This document shows positions 10,300 to 23,124 of a DNA stretch of 64,000 bases, piece by piece. The position numbers were made by a program, and so were the translations under genes. This stretch comes from Septoria linicola (Eukaryota > Ascomycota > Dothideomycetes > Mycosphaerellales > Mycosphaerellaceae). The DNA lies in assembly GCA_024114885.1 (NCBI GenBank), contig CP099426.1, forward strand, positions 310,001 to 374,000, given 5' to 3'. The notes beneath the pieces were generated by a model. It was not told where the DNA came from and did no database searches. It saw only the letters and a list, made by a program, of their open reading frames with translations. Position 1 is the stretch's first letter, and the number at the start of each line of letters is the position of its first letter.

Positions 10300-13200
10300 C
10301 TCCTACTTATACTATATAGTTAGATCTTTTAATAGATTATCTATAGTACTTAAATACTAGTCCTAATCTTAATTAGTTATTAAGTACTTACTTTTTAGAC
10401 TAATAACTAGATAGTACTAACTATTAATCTAATAAACTTTCTATACTACTATCTTCTATAAAAAGGTAAAAAGAAATACCTTCTATAAGATCTTTCTTCT
10501 CTCTTATATAGGAGTAGATTATTTAGGATATAGACTATCTAGTAAGTTACCTCTATTCTTTCTTATAGCTAATTCTAATAGCTCTCTAGATTCCTTATAG
10601 CCTAGTCCTCTACTTAGTTATATTCTATATAGCTTCTTAGTTCCCTAATAGCCTTTAGAGTATACTATTCTTAGCTATAGAGATCTTATATTAAGCTAGA
10701 GAGTAGAGTAACTATATACTAGTAGTAGAGATAATAGCTACTATAGAGGAGGTCTTTAATATTAACTAGTACTTAGCCTTAAGAGGTGTCTAGTTTAGCT
10801 AGGTACTATATAGTAATATTATAGTTAGTAATAGGTCTAATATTAGTAAAGGAATTTAGGACTTTATAAAGTCTAACTAAGGAGGATTTAAGTAACTAAA
10901 ATCTTTCTTTTAGACTTCTCTTAGTCTAACTCTAAGGCTTAGAGTTATCTTTTATATATCTCTTATATAAGGTAGAGCTACTTTATAAACTCTTGAAACT
11001 ATAGCCTATTCTTTAGCTTAGTAAGACTATCTACTACTATCTCTTTTATATTTATATATTCTATAGAGATAAGTCTATTCTACTAGAGCTTTCTTATAAT
11101 ATTATATAAGATATTAATATATTTAGACTTATTATAAATATATAAGTCCTTAACTAGAGTAAGGGTAGCTTAGTTATTACCTTTTAGCTAAATTAGCCTA
11201 ATTCTAGTAATAGTTTCCTAGTTACTAAGGATCCTTAGTTAGTAAGAATATTCTCCTACTAACTCTAGGTATCTAAGCTCTCTTAAAAGAGTACTAAGGA
11301 ACTATAACTATTTTATATATACTCCTATAGCTATATATTTAGCTTCTATTATAGATATAGCTATAGATTTCTACTTCTTACTTATCTAGAAGATTAGTAT
11401 ACTATAAAGGAAGAAAATATATCTAAGGATTAAGACTCTATTAGTCTTGTCTATTATATAATTAGAGTCTATATATCTAGTAAGACAGCCTTAACTATTC
11501 CTTAAGTATCTTAGACTAAGGTCTAGGTTTAACCTTAGATATCTAGTTAGCTTCTTTAGAGCCTTTATATATCCTACTATTAGATTACTAATATAGGAGC
11601 TTAATCTTCTAAGGGCAAATAAGATATCTAGTCTTATAATAGTTATAAGCTATATCTATGTTCTAATAATAGATTAGTACTCCTATTTATTATATCTTTT
11701 ATTATTTAGTCTAGTAGGCTTTAGACTTTTATAGCTATCTATTAGTAAAAGAGTTAGTAATATAGTTTCTTAGCTTATTCCTATCTTAGCTAGGTTCTCT
11801 TAGATATAGTGCTTCTAGTTAAGTTTTAGCTAGCCTTACTATCTATTTCTTATTAGTCTTATTCTAAGAATCTTATCTAGCTCTCTAAGATCTTTAATCT
11901 TAAAGACCTTACTAAGTTAGTCTTTAAACTAGAGGATATCTTCTAGTCTCTCTATAGTAATAGGTATATTATTAATATAGATTAGGATTATTAGGTCTTT
12001 CCTTTTCTTATAGATTAGAAGATATAGGTCTACTTCTAATTATCTAAATCCTATTCCTTTTAGCTTTAATATATATAGCTAATTCTAGTCTCTTATAGCT
12101 TACTTTAGCCTATAGAGACTCCTTAGAACTTATAAGACTATACTAGTTAGTAGGTTAATACCTAGTAGTAGGATTATATAGATGTCCTTATATAGAGTAC
12201 TCTCTATAAATATATTATTTATATCTACTTAGTATAGAACTAGGTCCTTCTTATAGACTATAGCTATAAATCCTCTTAGAGTATCCTACCTAACTATAGA
12301 AGTAAAAGTTTCTATATAGTCTATTCTATACTTTTAGGAGAACCCTCTTATAACTAGTCTTACTTTAAACTTTTTAATAGTACTACTAAGTTTTCTTTTA
12401 ATATTAAAGACCTATCTTAAAGTAACTAAGTTAGCCTCTTTTAGTAGGACTACTATAGTCTAGGTATTATTACTTATAAATATATCTAGCTTCTTCTAAA
12501 TAGCTTCTTACTAGAGATAACCCTACTTAGGATTACTTACTACTTTCTTATAGTTCCTTAAGATTAGAACCTCCTATTTATATATTCCTACTTCTTTAGT
12601 AGTAGAGAATATAATCTCTTTAACTTCCTCTAAGAATTCTAAGTCCTATAGGATATCTAGGTTAATAGAGCTTATAGTTAAGAAGAAAGCCTAATACTCT
12701 AGGAGTATTTCCTTATCTAGCTAACTATTCTAATCTAACTTAAGCCTAATTAGCTTTAGCTTCTAGTTAAATCTATTAAGTTCTTAAAATACTTTCCTTT
12801 TTCTAAAAGTTTACCTTAGGACTATCTACTCCTAATCTATCTTTATAGTTTCTTAAGTAGAATTCTTAGATTCTTTCTTAACTTTCTCTTATTCTAGGAA
12901 TTTTCTATACTCTCTTATATCTTCTAGTAGAGGTAGAAGTTATATAAAGAGTTTCTTTCTTTCCTAAACCTATACTAATAGCTAAGGAGGAGGAGGCTTC
13001 TACTAGCTTAGGCTAGGAGTACCTAGGGTACTCCTACTAGTTTATAGAGTAGGCTAGCTAATAGTTCTTAGCCTTCTAATAGGTCTTCTTTCTAGAGCTA
13101 AACTAGAGAGATTCTTAATCTTAATATTTAAGTCTAATTCTCTACCTAGCTTATCTTTAAAGAAGATTATATTAGTATACTACTTAATAGCCTTTATATC

Positions 13201-16043
13201 TAGCTTCTAGAACTTCTATACCTTTACTATATTATTATAGTATCTAATAAATATAGTATTCTTTCCTCTATTTATTAGTTTATTACTCCTTACCTACTAA
13301 GGCTATACTCTTATATCTATATATACTATAGCTCTATATCCCTATACCTTAAGGTAGGAGACTATTAGTTTAATCCTATTAAAAGCTTTATTAGGTAAGA
13401 GCTTAAATCTCTTAATATTAGGTCTATTTAAGAGCTTGTTCCTTATATATATCTATACTTTAAAGGCTTCTAGCTAAAACTTAATAGGTATCTTACTCTC
13501 TTTAAGTATTACTCTAATAGAGGCCTCTAATATTTAGATAGACCTCTTAACTACTCTATTCTAGAGTAAATTATAGGCCTTAATTAGCTTAAGGGTAATT
13601 CTAAAATCCTTCTCCTACTATTTAATTAAAGTAGTAATTTCTCTAGTATTATTAGTCCTTATAGACTTAAGGAGTACTACTAACTACCTTTCTACCTTAA
13701 TCCTCTAGTTCTAAAGAGTAGTTAGTATATCTAATCTAGCTTTAAGTAGAAATACTTATTTCTTTCTTAAGAAGTTATTAATAATCTTAAGCTACTATAT
13801 AAAACCTTTTACTAATAATAGTAATAGCCTATAGATATCTACTAATATAAGAGCTAGTCTTTTAGGTCTTCTTTTAATAGACTTGCCTAGGTATTTCTTT
13901 ATTTTACTTATTATATAGATCCTATACTTATACTCTTCCTAGCTAGAAATTAGAATTCTTTCCTTTAGGTTAGTAACTTTATAAAGGTTTAAGAGTAACC
14001 CCTTTCTAAAGTATATAAATCTTCTATACTATAGCTCCTACTATTTTAGATCCTTCTCTAATAGGGTAGTATAGGTATTATTAACCGCTATAGGATTATA
14101 TAGTAAGTAATATAACTTTTCCTATAAAAGAGGTAATATCTTACTAATAAATAGAATACCTCTAACTAGCTTAGTCTTTATAACTATTTAGCTATCTAGG
14201 GAGGTAAGAGTAAAATTAGGCTTTTAGACTCTAAATTACTTACTAAACTAATCCTATAATATAAGATTTACTCTAAGATTAGGAACAAATAGTACTCTAT
14301 TAAGTAGAACTTCTCCTTCTAAGATTCCTTTTATCTAAGCTAGTCTAGAGTAGGTTATATAGAGGTATCCTCCTCCTATCTTAATCTATACTTTCTTCCT
14401 TAGTAGCTTTACTAACCTAAAGAAGGATAGTTAGTTAGTTATATAAGATAAGGTATAGGAATCTAAGAGCTATTCTTAAGGTAATAACTTGCCTTTAGCC
14501 TTAATTATAGAATAGGCTAACTTATCTTAATTATTATCTTCTAATAGGGAATTATTATTACTTCTAGAACTAGAATAAGTTCTAGAATTAGAACTAGAAC
14601 TAGACTCCTAGGCTAAAAATCTTTTCTTTAGAAGCTTTCTAGACTTTTCTATTCTCTAAAGCTACTTACCTATTCTCTAGATAGCCTTCTTTAACTTATT
14701 ATAGAATAATAACTTATAGATAGCTTTCTTAATATACCTAGTATTCTTTAGTAAAAGGGATCTTCTAACCCTCTCTCTAAGGAATAATCTCTAAAGGTCC
14801 TTCTAGTTCTTAGTACTATTTCTTTACTAGGATAGTTTCTTAGTAGTAGAGAGGTTAGGATAATCTTTTAACTAGTACTTCTCTTTCTTATAGAGCTAGT
14901 ATATTAGTAGAGACTTTCCTTAGTAGAGCTACCTAGGATAGAATATAGCTATACCTATATCTATCTTATCTAGGTTGTCTCTTACCTCTTAGGACTTAAG
15001 TAGAAGGAGAATAGTATCTATATCTAAGGATAGTTAGGTTATAATAGTATCCTTAGCTACTTAGTATAATATAGGTAGGGACTATAAGAGATATTTTAGC
15101 CTTTTCTCTTAGCTCTAGTAGTAAGTTTCCTAAGAATTAATCTTAGTAATCCTCTTACCTAGGACTCTAAGATATCTCTATACTTCTCTAATTATCTTAT
15201 TAGGTAATATCTTATATATAATAAACTACTTAATTAGACCTATAGTATAGGGCTTTAGGACTCTATTATACTTGTTCTAGAGAATTACCTATATCTTAGC
15301 TACTAATATAGTAATATACTATATCTCTAGCTCTATCTTATTATCTTTACTAATACTATATCTAATACTAAACCTATATACTATATTATCTTTTAAGAAG
15401 TATTAATTCTAAGTAATATATATCTAGAGACTAGTATCCTACTAAACTATATATAGATTCCCTCTAATAATTAGTTAGCTAATTGCCTAGAACTAGTCCT
15501 TTCCTTCTAGCTTATCTATCTATAGCTTAAACTATTTCTTCTAGTTAGTTCTATCTAGGATTAGAATCCTTTAGCTCTTCTTATCCTCTTAGTCTATTAT
15601 AGAAATAGGTAAATAGAATAAATAATTAGTAGAATACTTTAGACTAGCTAAGGATACTAGAGAAGAGTAATTTCTTATAGTAGAGAGACTAGCTCTAAGA
15701 GATAGAGATTCCTCGTATTTAGGAAATTGCTAAGACTTAGATCTTTCTCTCTTAGTAGAGTTTCTACTACTAGATAGTAGGAAGGCTAGGTAGCCTCTTC
15801 TAACTCTAGTAATACTAGGTATAATAGTAGAGAACTAGGTAGGTATTAATAAAGTAGAAACATACTACTATCTTATAGAGATCTTTACTAACTTATATAC
15901 TACTAGGTATAAACTAGCTTCGTTAGTAATATAGTTAGAGAAACTTCTAGGCCCTAAATGTTTTCTATAAACTATAAGGGATATAAGTAACCTATACTAA
16001 TATAGGTTACTCCTATTTAGTATATAAACCTAGGCTTATAACC

Positions 16044-16320
16044 TATTAAAAGTAGAGAGCGTATTATATACTATATAATATTAAGGAGAGTATAGCGTAG
16101 TAAAGAAGAATAGGAGATTAATCTTAAACTAACTTATATATATAGTATAGTAGCAATATACTAGAAACTAAATATAAAGTTAATTAAGTTAGTTTTCTAA
16201 GAAGAGAAGAAAGAGAAGCAAGATATACCTCTTACTAAGCCTTAGGTAGATGCCTAAGGCATCTAGAACTATACTTAGATATCTATATCTAGACTAACTA
16301 CCTAGGATATATTCTTAATA
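16044..16320 (-). repeat. Copia family 1 LTR (5' LTR of minus-strand element)
   Basis: 277 bp, equal in length to the left LTR, with the candidate primer-binding site directly inside and target duplication GCCTA directly outside. Confidence 0.85.
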
Positions 16321-16772
16321 GCCTATATTATTAATCGTAGTATACTATTTCTTAAATACTAGTTAGCTTCGTCGAATAGCTAATCGTATTATAGACGCTT
16401 AAGAGTAGAGCCTTAACTAATTACTAAAATAGTCGATAATAAACTCTATAGCTAGTTAGAACGCGTTAAGAGTAGCTTTATTATCTTCTATCTTCTTTAT
16501 TAGCTCTTTAAAAGAGCTCTTATAGCTAGTAATATTATATAGAAGCCTCTAGTCTATAGTTCTTTAATAGTTAATTAATATAGTTATAACTAGACTAATC
16601 TATTTACTTAGGACTTTACTTCTCTTTTATATATAAAGGCACCTAAGTAAATTATACTTTTGCCTATTAAATCTTGAATATTTATAATATTTAGAGGCTA
16701 AAGTATTTAAATTCATTTAACGATTAAATGAATTGAACCCCCTAAATAGCTATTTATTATTCAACTTCTATA

Positions 16773-16780
16773 GGTCCTAG
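16773..16780. repeat. 8-bp target-site duplication, right copy
   Basis: GGTCCTAG, exact repeat of 9058-9065, directly after the right terminus of the hAT-like element. Confidence 0.85.
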
Positions 16781-17123
16781 ATCAAGTTCTGCATATGGTC
16801 CGTAAAGAGTACTCTGTATTCCTCTTGCTTTTTAGTTTCCACATCTTGACTACGAGCATCAGGACAAAGCCGGAGAGCACACGCCGTGATCTCTCTACAC
16901 TCCCGGGTGGAGACTTTTAGTACGATCTCTTACACCATACTCCGCACATAGTGCTTCCAATAAGACGGTATCAAGCTTGACCGCCCTCTCGGACAGCTGA
17001 GACAGAGCTTTCGGCCGAACGGTGTTGCGTGCCAGCATCACAATATAGTCGTGTTGTGCCTCTGACATGCCACCCCCCGGTGGCTTCCTCGTAGCTCGGC
17101 GAAGCATCATACAAAGAAGTCAT
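16773..17123 (-). pseudogene. 5' half of unknown gene split by a transposon
   Basis: Minus strand. ATG at 17123 opens MTSLYDASPSYEEATGG; the frame then needs a one-base shift in a run of six G (17073-17078 on the + strand as C) to continue as MSEAQHDYIVMLARN and so on. A 120-bp intron is likely (16814-16933, donor GTAAGAG, acceptor TACAG) joining EYG to STLYGPYAELD. That exon meets the target duplication and, with the transposon and one target copy removed, continues in frame as LGPEPVVQLL in the piece ending at 8655. The intact gene would code about 220-230 residues. Family unknown. The G-run shift may be an assembly error or further decay. Confidence 0.55.
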
Positions 17124-18058
17124 CTCCAAGTGTAAGCGTGGTGTAGGAAAGTAATCATCGTGGCAGATTAGGGTAGCGAGAGGCCGCTCACAATGGGATT
17201 TATAGCCAGTGCGCCAAGTCTTGTTCGTGGATGAGTTGTAAGCATTGAATCGACCACACGATTGGCGAAAGCCTCTCGAAAGCCAGATCAAAGGTCATGA
17301 GAGCACGTGTAAGTTGAACCGCCATCTTGTCAAGCTCAATCTGGCTTCTGGCACCAGCCGCTCGGTAGCTCTAAAGTCAGTCAGCTCAACCCGCGGCAGG
17401 TTCGGCGGACCTGCAGAGGCACAGCATTTCTCATCCCAGTCATAAACCCCTAGACAAAGGCTGGTCAGCATACAATCCCAAAGGCGCATAAGCCTACAAT
17501 GTGTCGAAACATCCGCTGTCACCCTACAGTGAGTGCAGCGAGGTGTATCATGAATTGAAGAGACTTGCGCCAGGCAGGTGCACGAAGTGTTGTAACAGAT
17601 CGGCTCAGGCGTCAGTACTAAGTGTCATCTTCGTCCGGCATATGAGCGGAGCAGATGCTTGCCATCGTACATCTCTGGACTGATTAATCCACTAGTTCTC
17701 ATGTTCATCTGCAACGCTGCTAGGAGTCGGCAGCGTGAGGGTACGGTCAGCTCAATGTCTCGAGTCATTTCAGTGCTCCTAGTCGCCATCGAGCTGCGCA
17801 AGTCCAATGTAGTCGTCCTGAAGACGACTACTGCCATCTGCTCGAGTTTGATAATTGAAAATTTTTGACATGCTTTGGCAATGACAGTTCTTCAATCATG
17901 TGGCTGCGGCCATGTCGACCTGCAATTGGTCTATAGTTCTATAGTTCCGTCATACGCTGTCGTGAAAGGCCAACCAGGCAGCTGTGCATATCAGCAGTAT
18001 TATTGCATTTGAACTTCTCATGACCCACCGCTTACTAAATGAGGCGTGCGCATCCCCA
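17124..18058. other. Intergenic, no supported gene
   Basis: Unmutated spacer between the split gene and the 3' end of PRP43. Short ORFs on both strands overlap each other and show no domain or splice logic. Confidence 0.45.
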
Positions 18059-20198
18059 TCACCGGCCCTTCATTTCGCTGCGCCTCGCCATCTTTTGTGC
18101 CGTTCTTCGCAAACTCGACTGCACTTCACCCTTGGGGAACGAGTCAACATCGTAGTAGTTTGGTGCAATATCCAACAGCCACTCCGGCTTCACTGCCGTC
18201 ACCGTGCGAATGTAGTTCTTACTCGTCAAGACGAACTCATTGTAAAGCACCCATTCGCTATCTTGTCCGAGCACGGTCGAAGGATGTAGCAGAACGGACT
18301 GGTTGTCCTTGACTGTCACGTAGGTCTTTCCTGAAGTGTCCTTCTTGGCCACTTGCATGAAGAAGCCAGCGCAAAGTGCTTTGCGAATGTTCGTGTAGTA
18401 ATTCTTGTCGTTGAAGTCGGTGCTAACGAGTTCAATCTCCTCACGTTCCATGATGCGCTTCAGTTGCATGCGAACATTGTCGGCCTGTTGAAGTGCTCGG
18501 AAGGAGAGGTAGTGATCGTGGCACCACTGCTTAGGATTGTCAACCGCATTCGGGCCCTTGAACGCGTGGTATACGTTGAGCATGGTGAGATGATCTCCTT
18601 CTTCGTGTGTGAAAAGCTGCTTCATCTCGTCGGCCTGTTTCCGCTTCGCCGCTGGGCGAGTGAAGACTTGTGGCACACTGAGCAGTGCTGTCATGGACAG
18701 GATTTCGTTTGAACAGTAGAACTCTGGTGAGCTGATGAGCATGACTGCCAATGACGGATCCAGTGGGAAGTCCGAGGCCAGCTTTCCAAGCGCTGTAAGC
18801 TCGCCCTCATCGTCCAGACATGCCAGGTAGTTCAACTCCTCTAGGGCACGCATCAGAGTCTCTGGCGCAGGTGGGTCCATTAGATCGAAGTGCACCAAGT
18901 CATCAATTCCAAGCTTCTTCAACTCCAAAACAGTACTGGCCAAATTTGACCGCAAAATTTCCGGATATGACTGATCGATGAGCTCCTTCTTGAAAGCGCC
19001 TTCTGTGTAGAGACGGAAGCACTTTCCAGGCCTCGTACGTCCAGCACGACCTGCTCGTTGTTGTGCAGAAGCTTTACTGATGGGTGACACAAGCAGCGAC
19101 TCGACACGTATGCGCGGATTGTAGACCTTTTGCTTGCTGAAACCTGGATCCACGACATAGACGATACCGTCAATGGTGAGCGAAGTTTCGGCGATGTTGG
19201 TCGAGACAATGACCTTGCGTCCGGGCCTTCCGCCGGGCTGATATGGAGGTGGCGCTGGATCGAAGATCTTTTGCTGTTGCGCCGGAGGAAGGGATCCGTA
19301 TAGCGGGTAGACCTTCAAAGGTCCTGCTCCTGCCTCGCGTATCATCTCGTCTGCTTCCATGCTGATCTTCCGACACGCGTCTTCAATCTCCTCCTCACCA
19401 GTCAAGAAAAGTAACACGTCTCCCTCGGCCTCTGTGGCATGAATTTGCAGGACTGTCCGCAATGCTGCTTCAACGTAGTCGCGTTCCGGTTCGGGCGTGT
19501 AAAAAATCTCGACAGGATGTGTTCGACCAGGTACGGCCAGAAGTGGCGCGTTGTGGAAGTACTTTTGAAACTTTTGTGCATCAAGGGTGGCAGACATGAT
19601 GATGATCTTCAGGTCGGGCCGCCGCTTGACGACCTCCTTCAGCAGACCCATCAGGATATCGGTAGCCAACGTTCTCTCGTGGGCCTCGTCGAGAATGATG
19701 CAGGAATATCGCTTCAAGTCGTGGTCGTTCATGGCCTCTCGCAGCAGCATACCATCGGTCATATACTTGAGGATGGTCTTCTGACTCGTCATGTCCTCAA
19801 AACGAATGCTGTAACCGACCTCCTCACCGAGCTTGACATCCAGTTCCTGCGCAACACGCTGGGCAACGGACATGGCAGCAACACGACGCGGCTGAGTACA
19901 GGCCACCATCTTGCCCTGCATCTGCGGCAGGTCGTCGTACAGCACGAACTGCGGAATCTGCGTCGTCTTTCCGGACCCCGTTTCTCCCACAAACACCAGA
20001 ATCTGCGTCTTCTGGAACATTTCCAAGAACTCCTGCCGCTGCGCATGCACGGGCAAGTCTCGTCTCGTCTTGAGGATGCCAAAGTAGCGATCGCTCAGCG
20101 ACTGGCCGGTGAAAGGGTTGGCGGGTCCATCTTCCGCCACTTTGGCCATTGCCGACGTCGTCGTGTGTCGCTTCCATCTGGTCAAGTCGCCGTCCGCT

Positions 20199-20234
<36 letters not shown>

Positions 20235-20389
20235 TTCGAGTGGCCGTTCGCGCTGCCGCTGCCGTTGAGTTGTACGCCGCTGGACGAGTCGCTGTCGTTG
20301 TACATGTGCTGCAAGTATGGGTTGGCGCGGTCGTCGGACGTCTTGACGCGCTTGAATCGCGACTTGCGCGGCTGCTCGTCTTCGGCCAT
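18059..20389 (-). CDS. PRP43: DEAH-box RNA helicase Prp43 (DHX15)
   Basis: A single 776-codon exon starting at the ATG at 20389; the open frame extends upstream but this Met begins the family N-terminus MAEDEQPRKSRF. Motifs in order: Walker A GETGSGKTT (135-143), TQPRRVAA (165-172), DEAH (234-237), SAT (266-268), TNIAETSLT (397-405), QRAGRAGR (444-451), then winged-helix/ratchet and OB-fold regions to a basic C-terminus. Prp43 releases the intron lariat and disassembles the spliceosome, and also works in ribosome biogenesis with G-patch partners. Length fits the family (about 770). A run of about eleven Gly (53-63), coded by GGC repeats, sits in the variable N-terminus. It is divergent from PRMT5 across 236 bp. 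Confidence 0.95.
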
Positions 20390-20625
20390 GTTTCGTTGTG
20401 CTAACGAGTGGTGATTGTGGTGGCGGTGATGTCGTCGATGGCAAGTTGCCTCGATGCTCCAGAAAAATGTTCCCCCGAAGCCGTAAGGCGATTGCTGCCT
20501 GAACTCAATTCCTGGACTTGTCTTGCATTTTTTTGACCAGCAACCTACTTTTCCTACCTCGCACGATTGGTCACTGGTACTGGTACTGCGAGACAATCGC
20601 CTCCCAAGTGAAGACATCCTGCTAC
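20390..20625. promoter_or_regulatory. Shared divergent promoter region PRP43 / PRMT5
   Basis: Only 236 bp separate the two start codons, so both promoters and 5' UTRs must share it. No TATA box recognised. Confidence 0.6.
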
Positions 20626-23124
20626 ATGATGGCACACCCCGAGCAGGACCAATCCGTGCCCGAGAAACTTCCCACCACAATCTACATCGGCCATCATGAA
20701 TCCCAACGATCCGCTCCAGTAACGCCATCTCTCCTAGGACAAGCGCATTTGTCTGGCTATGATATGCTCACGGCACCTCTCACGACATCTCACTTCCAGT
20801 CGCGGGTGCTGTCCACTCTGGAGGCTTATGTCAAGAGCCTCAAGGATGCAGCAAGCAACATCGAAGTTGTGCCCTTGCCAACCATTTCTCCACTGATGCC
20901 AGAGGATACTGACCTGGGCCCTGACGACAGCAACCTTGCCATCATTGGAGTTGTGAGCCCTTGGATTGATCTCGGCTCTCCAGATCCTCTAATCGCGCAC
21001 ATCAGCAGACAGGTGTTCAGTCTGGAAGTTGCCTACGCGGCGTTCGTTGGCGTTGCCAATGTCTTAGTCCATGGCCCGATTGAGGGCGCAGATCAGGTGC
21101 AGTATGCAAGAGCGATCCTGGAAGCGCTCGGACTCGGACCGTATGTTCAGCTGCAGATTCTGCTTCCCATGACTGGCGAGCTTGAGCTCGAGGGAGCTGA
21201 TGGAGCACATCTGTCTGAACTGGCACGCGAGAAATACCTGACGCCGCCGAGTGAAGATGACGAAGTAGAAGATCCGGAGCTTTTTGGCAGCTGGGAGACC
21301 TGGAACACGATACGCACCATGTGTCAATACAGCAATAAGCTGACAGTAGGTATGTGTGCTGCTTCCATCTTCTTCTCTTTACATCTCTGTCCATATCGCA
21401 AATTCGACTGCTTGACAATAGACACTTGGCAAGTATGCTCGTACCATGTCTCGTTTCTCCAGACTGTATCATACTGATGATTCTCTCTCCAGCGCTTGAG
21501 CTCCCGCGACAGCTTCCATTACTAGAGCTACAATCAAGATGGTACTCAGAGCCCGTGCGAGCTTTGGTGCTGCCACGAACTTCCTTTTTGCGCAATCAAA
21601 GCGGCTTTCCTGTACTTGACAAGACTCACCAACAACTTCTTTCCCGCTTCTTACGCCTCAAATTTGCGCCATGGGTTCTGCTAGCAGATGTCGACCCCAT
21701 CGAAGGTATGCAAGCACTCTCCGTTCCCACATCTGAAACTGACACATCCAGCACCTGATGGTACCCGCAATAGCATCATTACTTCAGAGCCAACGCCTGC
21801 CGAGGCAGCCCTCGCAGTATCGAAGGGCAAGGCTGCCGATCCAGTCGCGCATCTCCGTTATGTGAGGCGACTGCAACAGATGCAATCCACGCTACCTCCC
21901 GTGGAGCGCTTTGGTCAAGGCTACCAAGACTATGTGCAATCTCCGCTTCAGCCGCTTACCGATAATCTGGAGTCCGTTACGTACGAGGTCTTCGAGAAGG
22001 ATCCAGTGAAATACGAATGGTACGAACGCGCCGTTGCAGCGGCATTGAAGGACATCCATGCAAAATTAGGCGATAACAAGAGACCGATCATCTGTGCCGT
22101 GGCGGGTGCTGGGCGAGGACCACTTGTGACTCGAGTTCTACGTGCGAGCAAGTCGACAGGAATCTCAATTGTGCCTTGTGCGGTCGAGAAGAACCCGAAT
22201 GCTCATGTCTTGATCCAGCGTCGCAACGCCACAGACCCGTTGTGGCACAAACAAGTGCTCGTCTACAAGTCCGACATGCGGAGCTGGCCCGGTCCCACCA
22301 TAGCAGGTCAGATACACAAGGTTGACATCCTCGTCTCAGAGCTCTTGGGATCTTTCGCCGACAATGAGCTCTCGCCGGAATGCTTAGATGGAGTGCAACA
22401 CGTCCTAAATCCAGAGCACGGAGTGAACATTCCGCAATCATACAGTGCACACTTCACCCCTATTGCCACGCCACGTTTGCACAGCGATCTGCTCAGCAGG
22501 AGTGGAGATGAGAAGTGGGAACTGCCAGCAGTCGTCATGCTCCATCAGTATGATGACCTGTGCCGCGTCTCAGATGCAGATGGACAGATGCAATCTGTTG
22601 TCTTCCCAGAATTGACGCCAGACGTCAAAGATGCCTGGATTTTCTCACATCCACTCCCTCCCGCCATTTTGTCGCAGGCTGAGAAGCGTGCTGGCGGGAC
22701 TCTCGATGCAGGTGGCTTCACTGGCGGAGACGGCAAGAATGAACACAACATTCGATCTTGCCGCGCGACATTTACGGCACAGAATCGTGGCATTTGCCAT
22801 GGCCTGGCTGGCTATTTTGAGACAATACTTTACACACCCGAGGACAAAACAGACCTCCCGATCGAGTTGAGCACGAATCCTTTGACCATGGATCAGAAAA
22901 GCAAAGACATGATCTCGTGGTTTCCGATATTTTTCCCGCTCAAGACACCACTGTATGTTCCCGATGGAGCAGAGATTGAGGTGTGGATGTGGAGACAGAC
23001 AGATGACAGGAAGGTATGGTATGAGTGGTCAGTGGAGGTGTACGTCACGGTGAACGAGAAAAGGAGGTGGAAGGTTGCTGAAAGTGAATTGCACTCGAGT
23101 CGGAAAAATGGCTGTCTCATGTGA
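20626..23124 (+). CDS. PRMT5: Protein arginine N-methyltransferase 5 (Skb1/Hsl7 type)
   Basis: Three exons, 20626-21349, 21493-21705 and 21752-23124, give 769 residues. Introns of 143 bp (GTATGT...CCAG) and 46 bp (GTATGC...CCAG) restore KLTV-ALELPR and DPIE-APDGT. A TIM-barrel N-terminal half precedes the Rossmann methyltransferase. The SAM-binding loop is VAGAGRGP (around 429-436). The double-Glu catalytic loop is SELLGSFADNE (Glu 509 and 518). IPQSYSAHFTPI and HGLAGYFE mark the barrel and dimer region. The enzyme makes symmetric dimethyl-arginine on Sm proteins and histones and has a cell-cycle role in yeast. Two adjacent ATGs (20626, 20629) are possible starts. Pairing with a spliceosome helicase across a common promoter is suggestive but may be chance. 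Confidence 0.93.

Larger units (their letters stand above)
10023..16320 (-). mobile_element. Full-length Ty1/copia retrotransposon, RIP-inactivated (copia family 1)
   Basis: 6,298 bp with two 277-bp LTRs (10023-10299 and 16044-16320) and a perfect 5-bp target duplication GCCTA (10018-10022 and 16321-16325). On the minus strand the 5' LTR is the right one; just inside it (16026-16043) lies GGTTATAAGCCTAGG, a likely primer site matching the anticodon arm of initiator tRNA-Met (allowing RIP changes). A purine tract AAGTAGGAG adjoins the other LTR. The reverse transcriptase box reads YINN (11968-11979) where YVDD is expected, embedded in LIILIYINN. A 5'-truncated sister copy lies at 38703-43191 on the + strand. 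The polyprotein frame is full of TAG/TAA, so the element is dead. Confidence 0.85.
9066..16772. mobile_element. RIP-degraded hAT-like element with nested copia insertion
   Basis: Bounded by GGTCCTAG duplications and short inverted termini: left CATAGAAGTTGAAT, right (reverse complement) TATAGAAGTTGAAT, 13 of 14 matching. Total 7.7 kb, but 6.3 kb is a nested copia element (10023-16320) and 277 bp a solo LTR (9361-9637), so the host element is only about 1.1 kb (9066-9360, 9643-10022, 16326-16772). I could not read a transposase in those remnants, so it may be non-autonomous or internally deleted. The DNA is strongly RIP-mutated: CA and TG are almost missing, and no long ORF survives. It interrupts a host gene. 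Confidence 0.75.

Noticed and set aside
10300..16040. CRISPR-like or satellite interpretation of the monotonous TA-rich DNA
   Set aside because: Low complexity is due to RIP; LTRs, primer site and reverse transcriptase box identify a retrotransposon.
19439..20404. 321-codon ORF opposite PRP43
   Set aside because: Antisense shadow of a highly conserved helicase, with no domain of its own.
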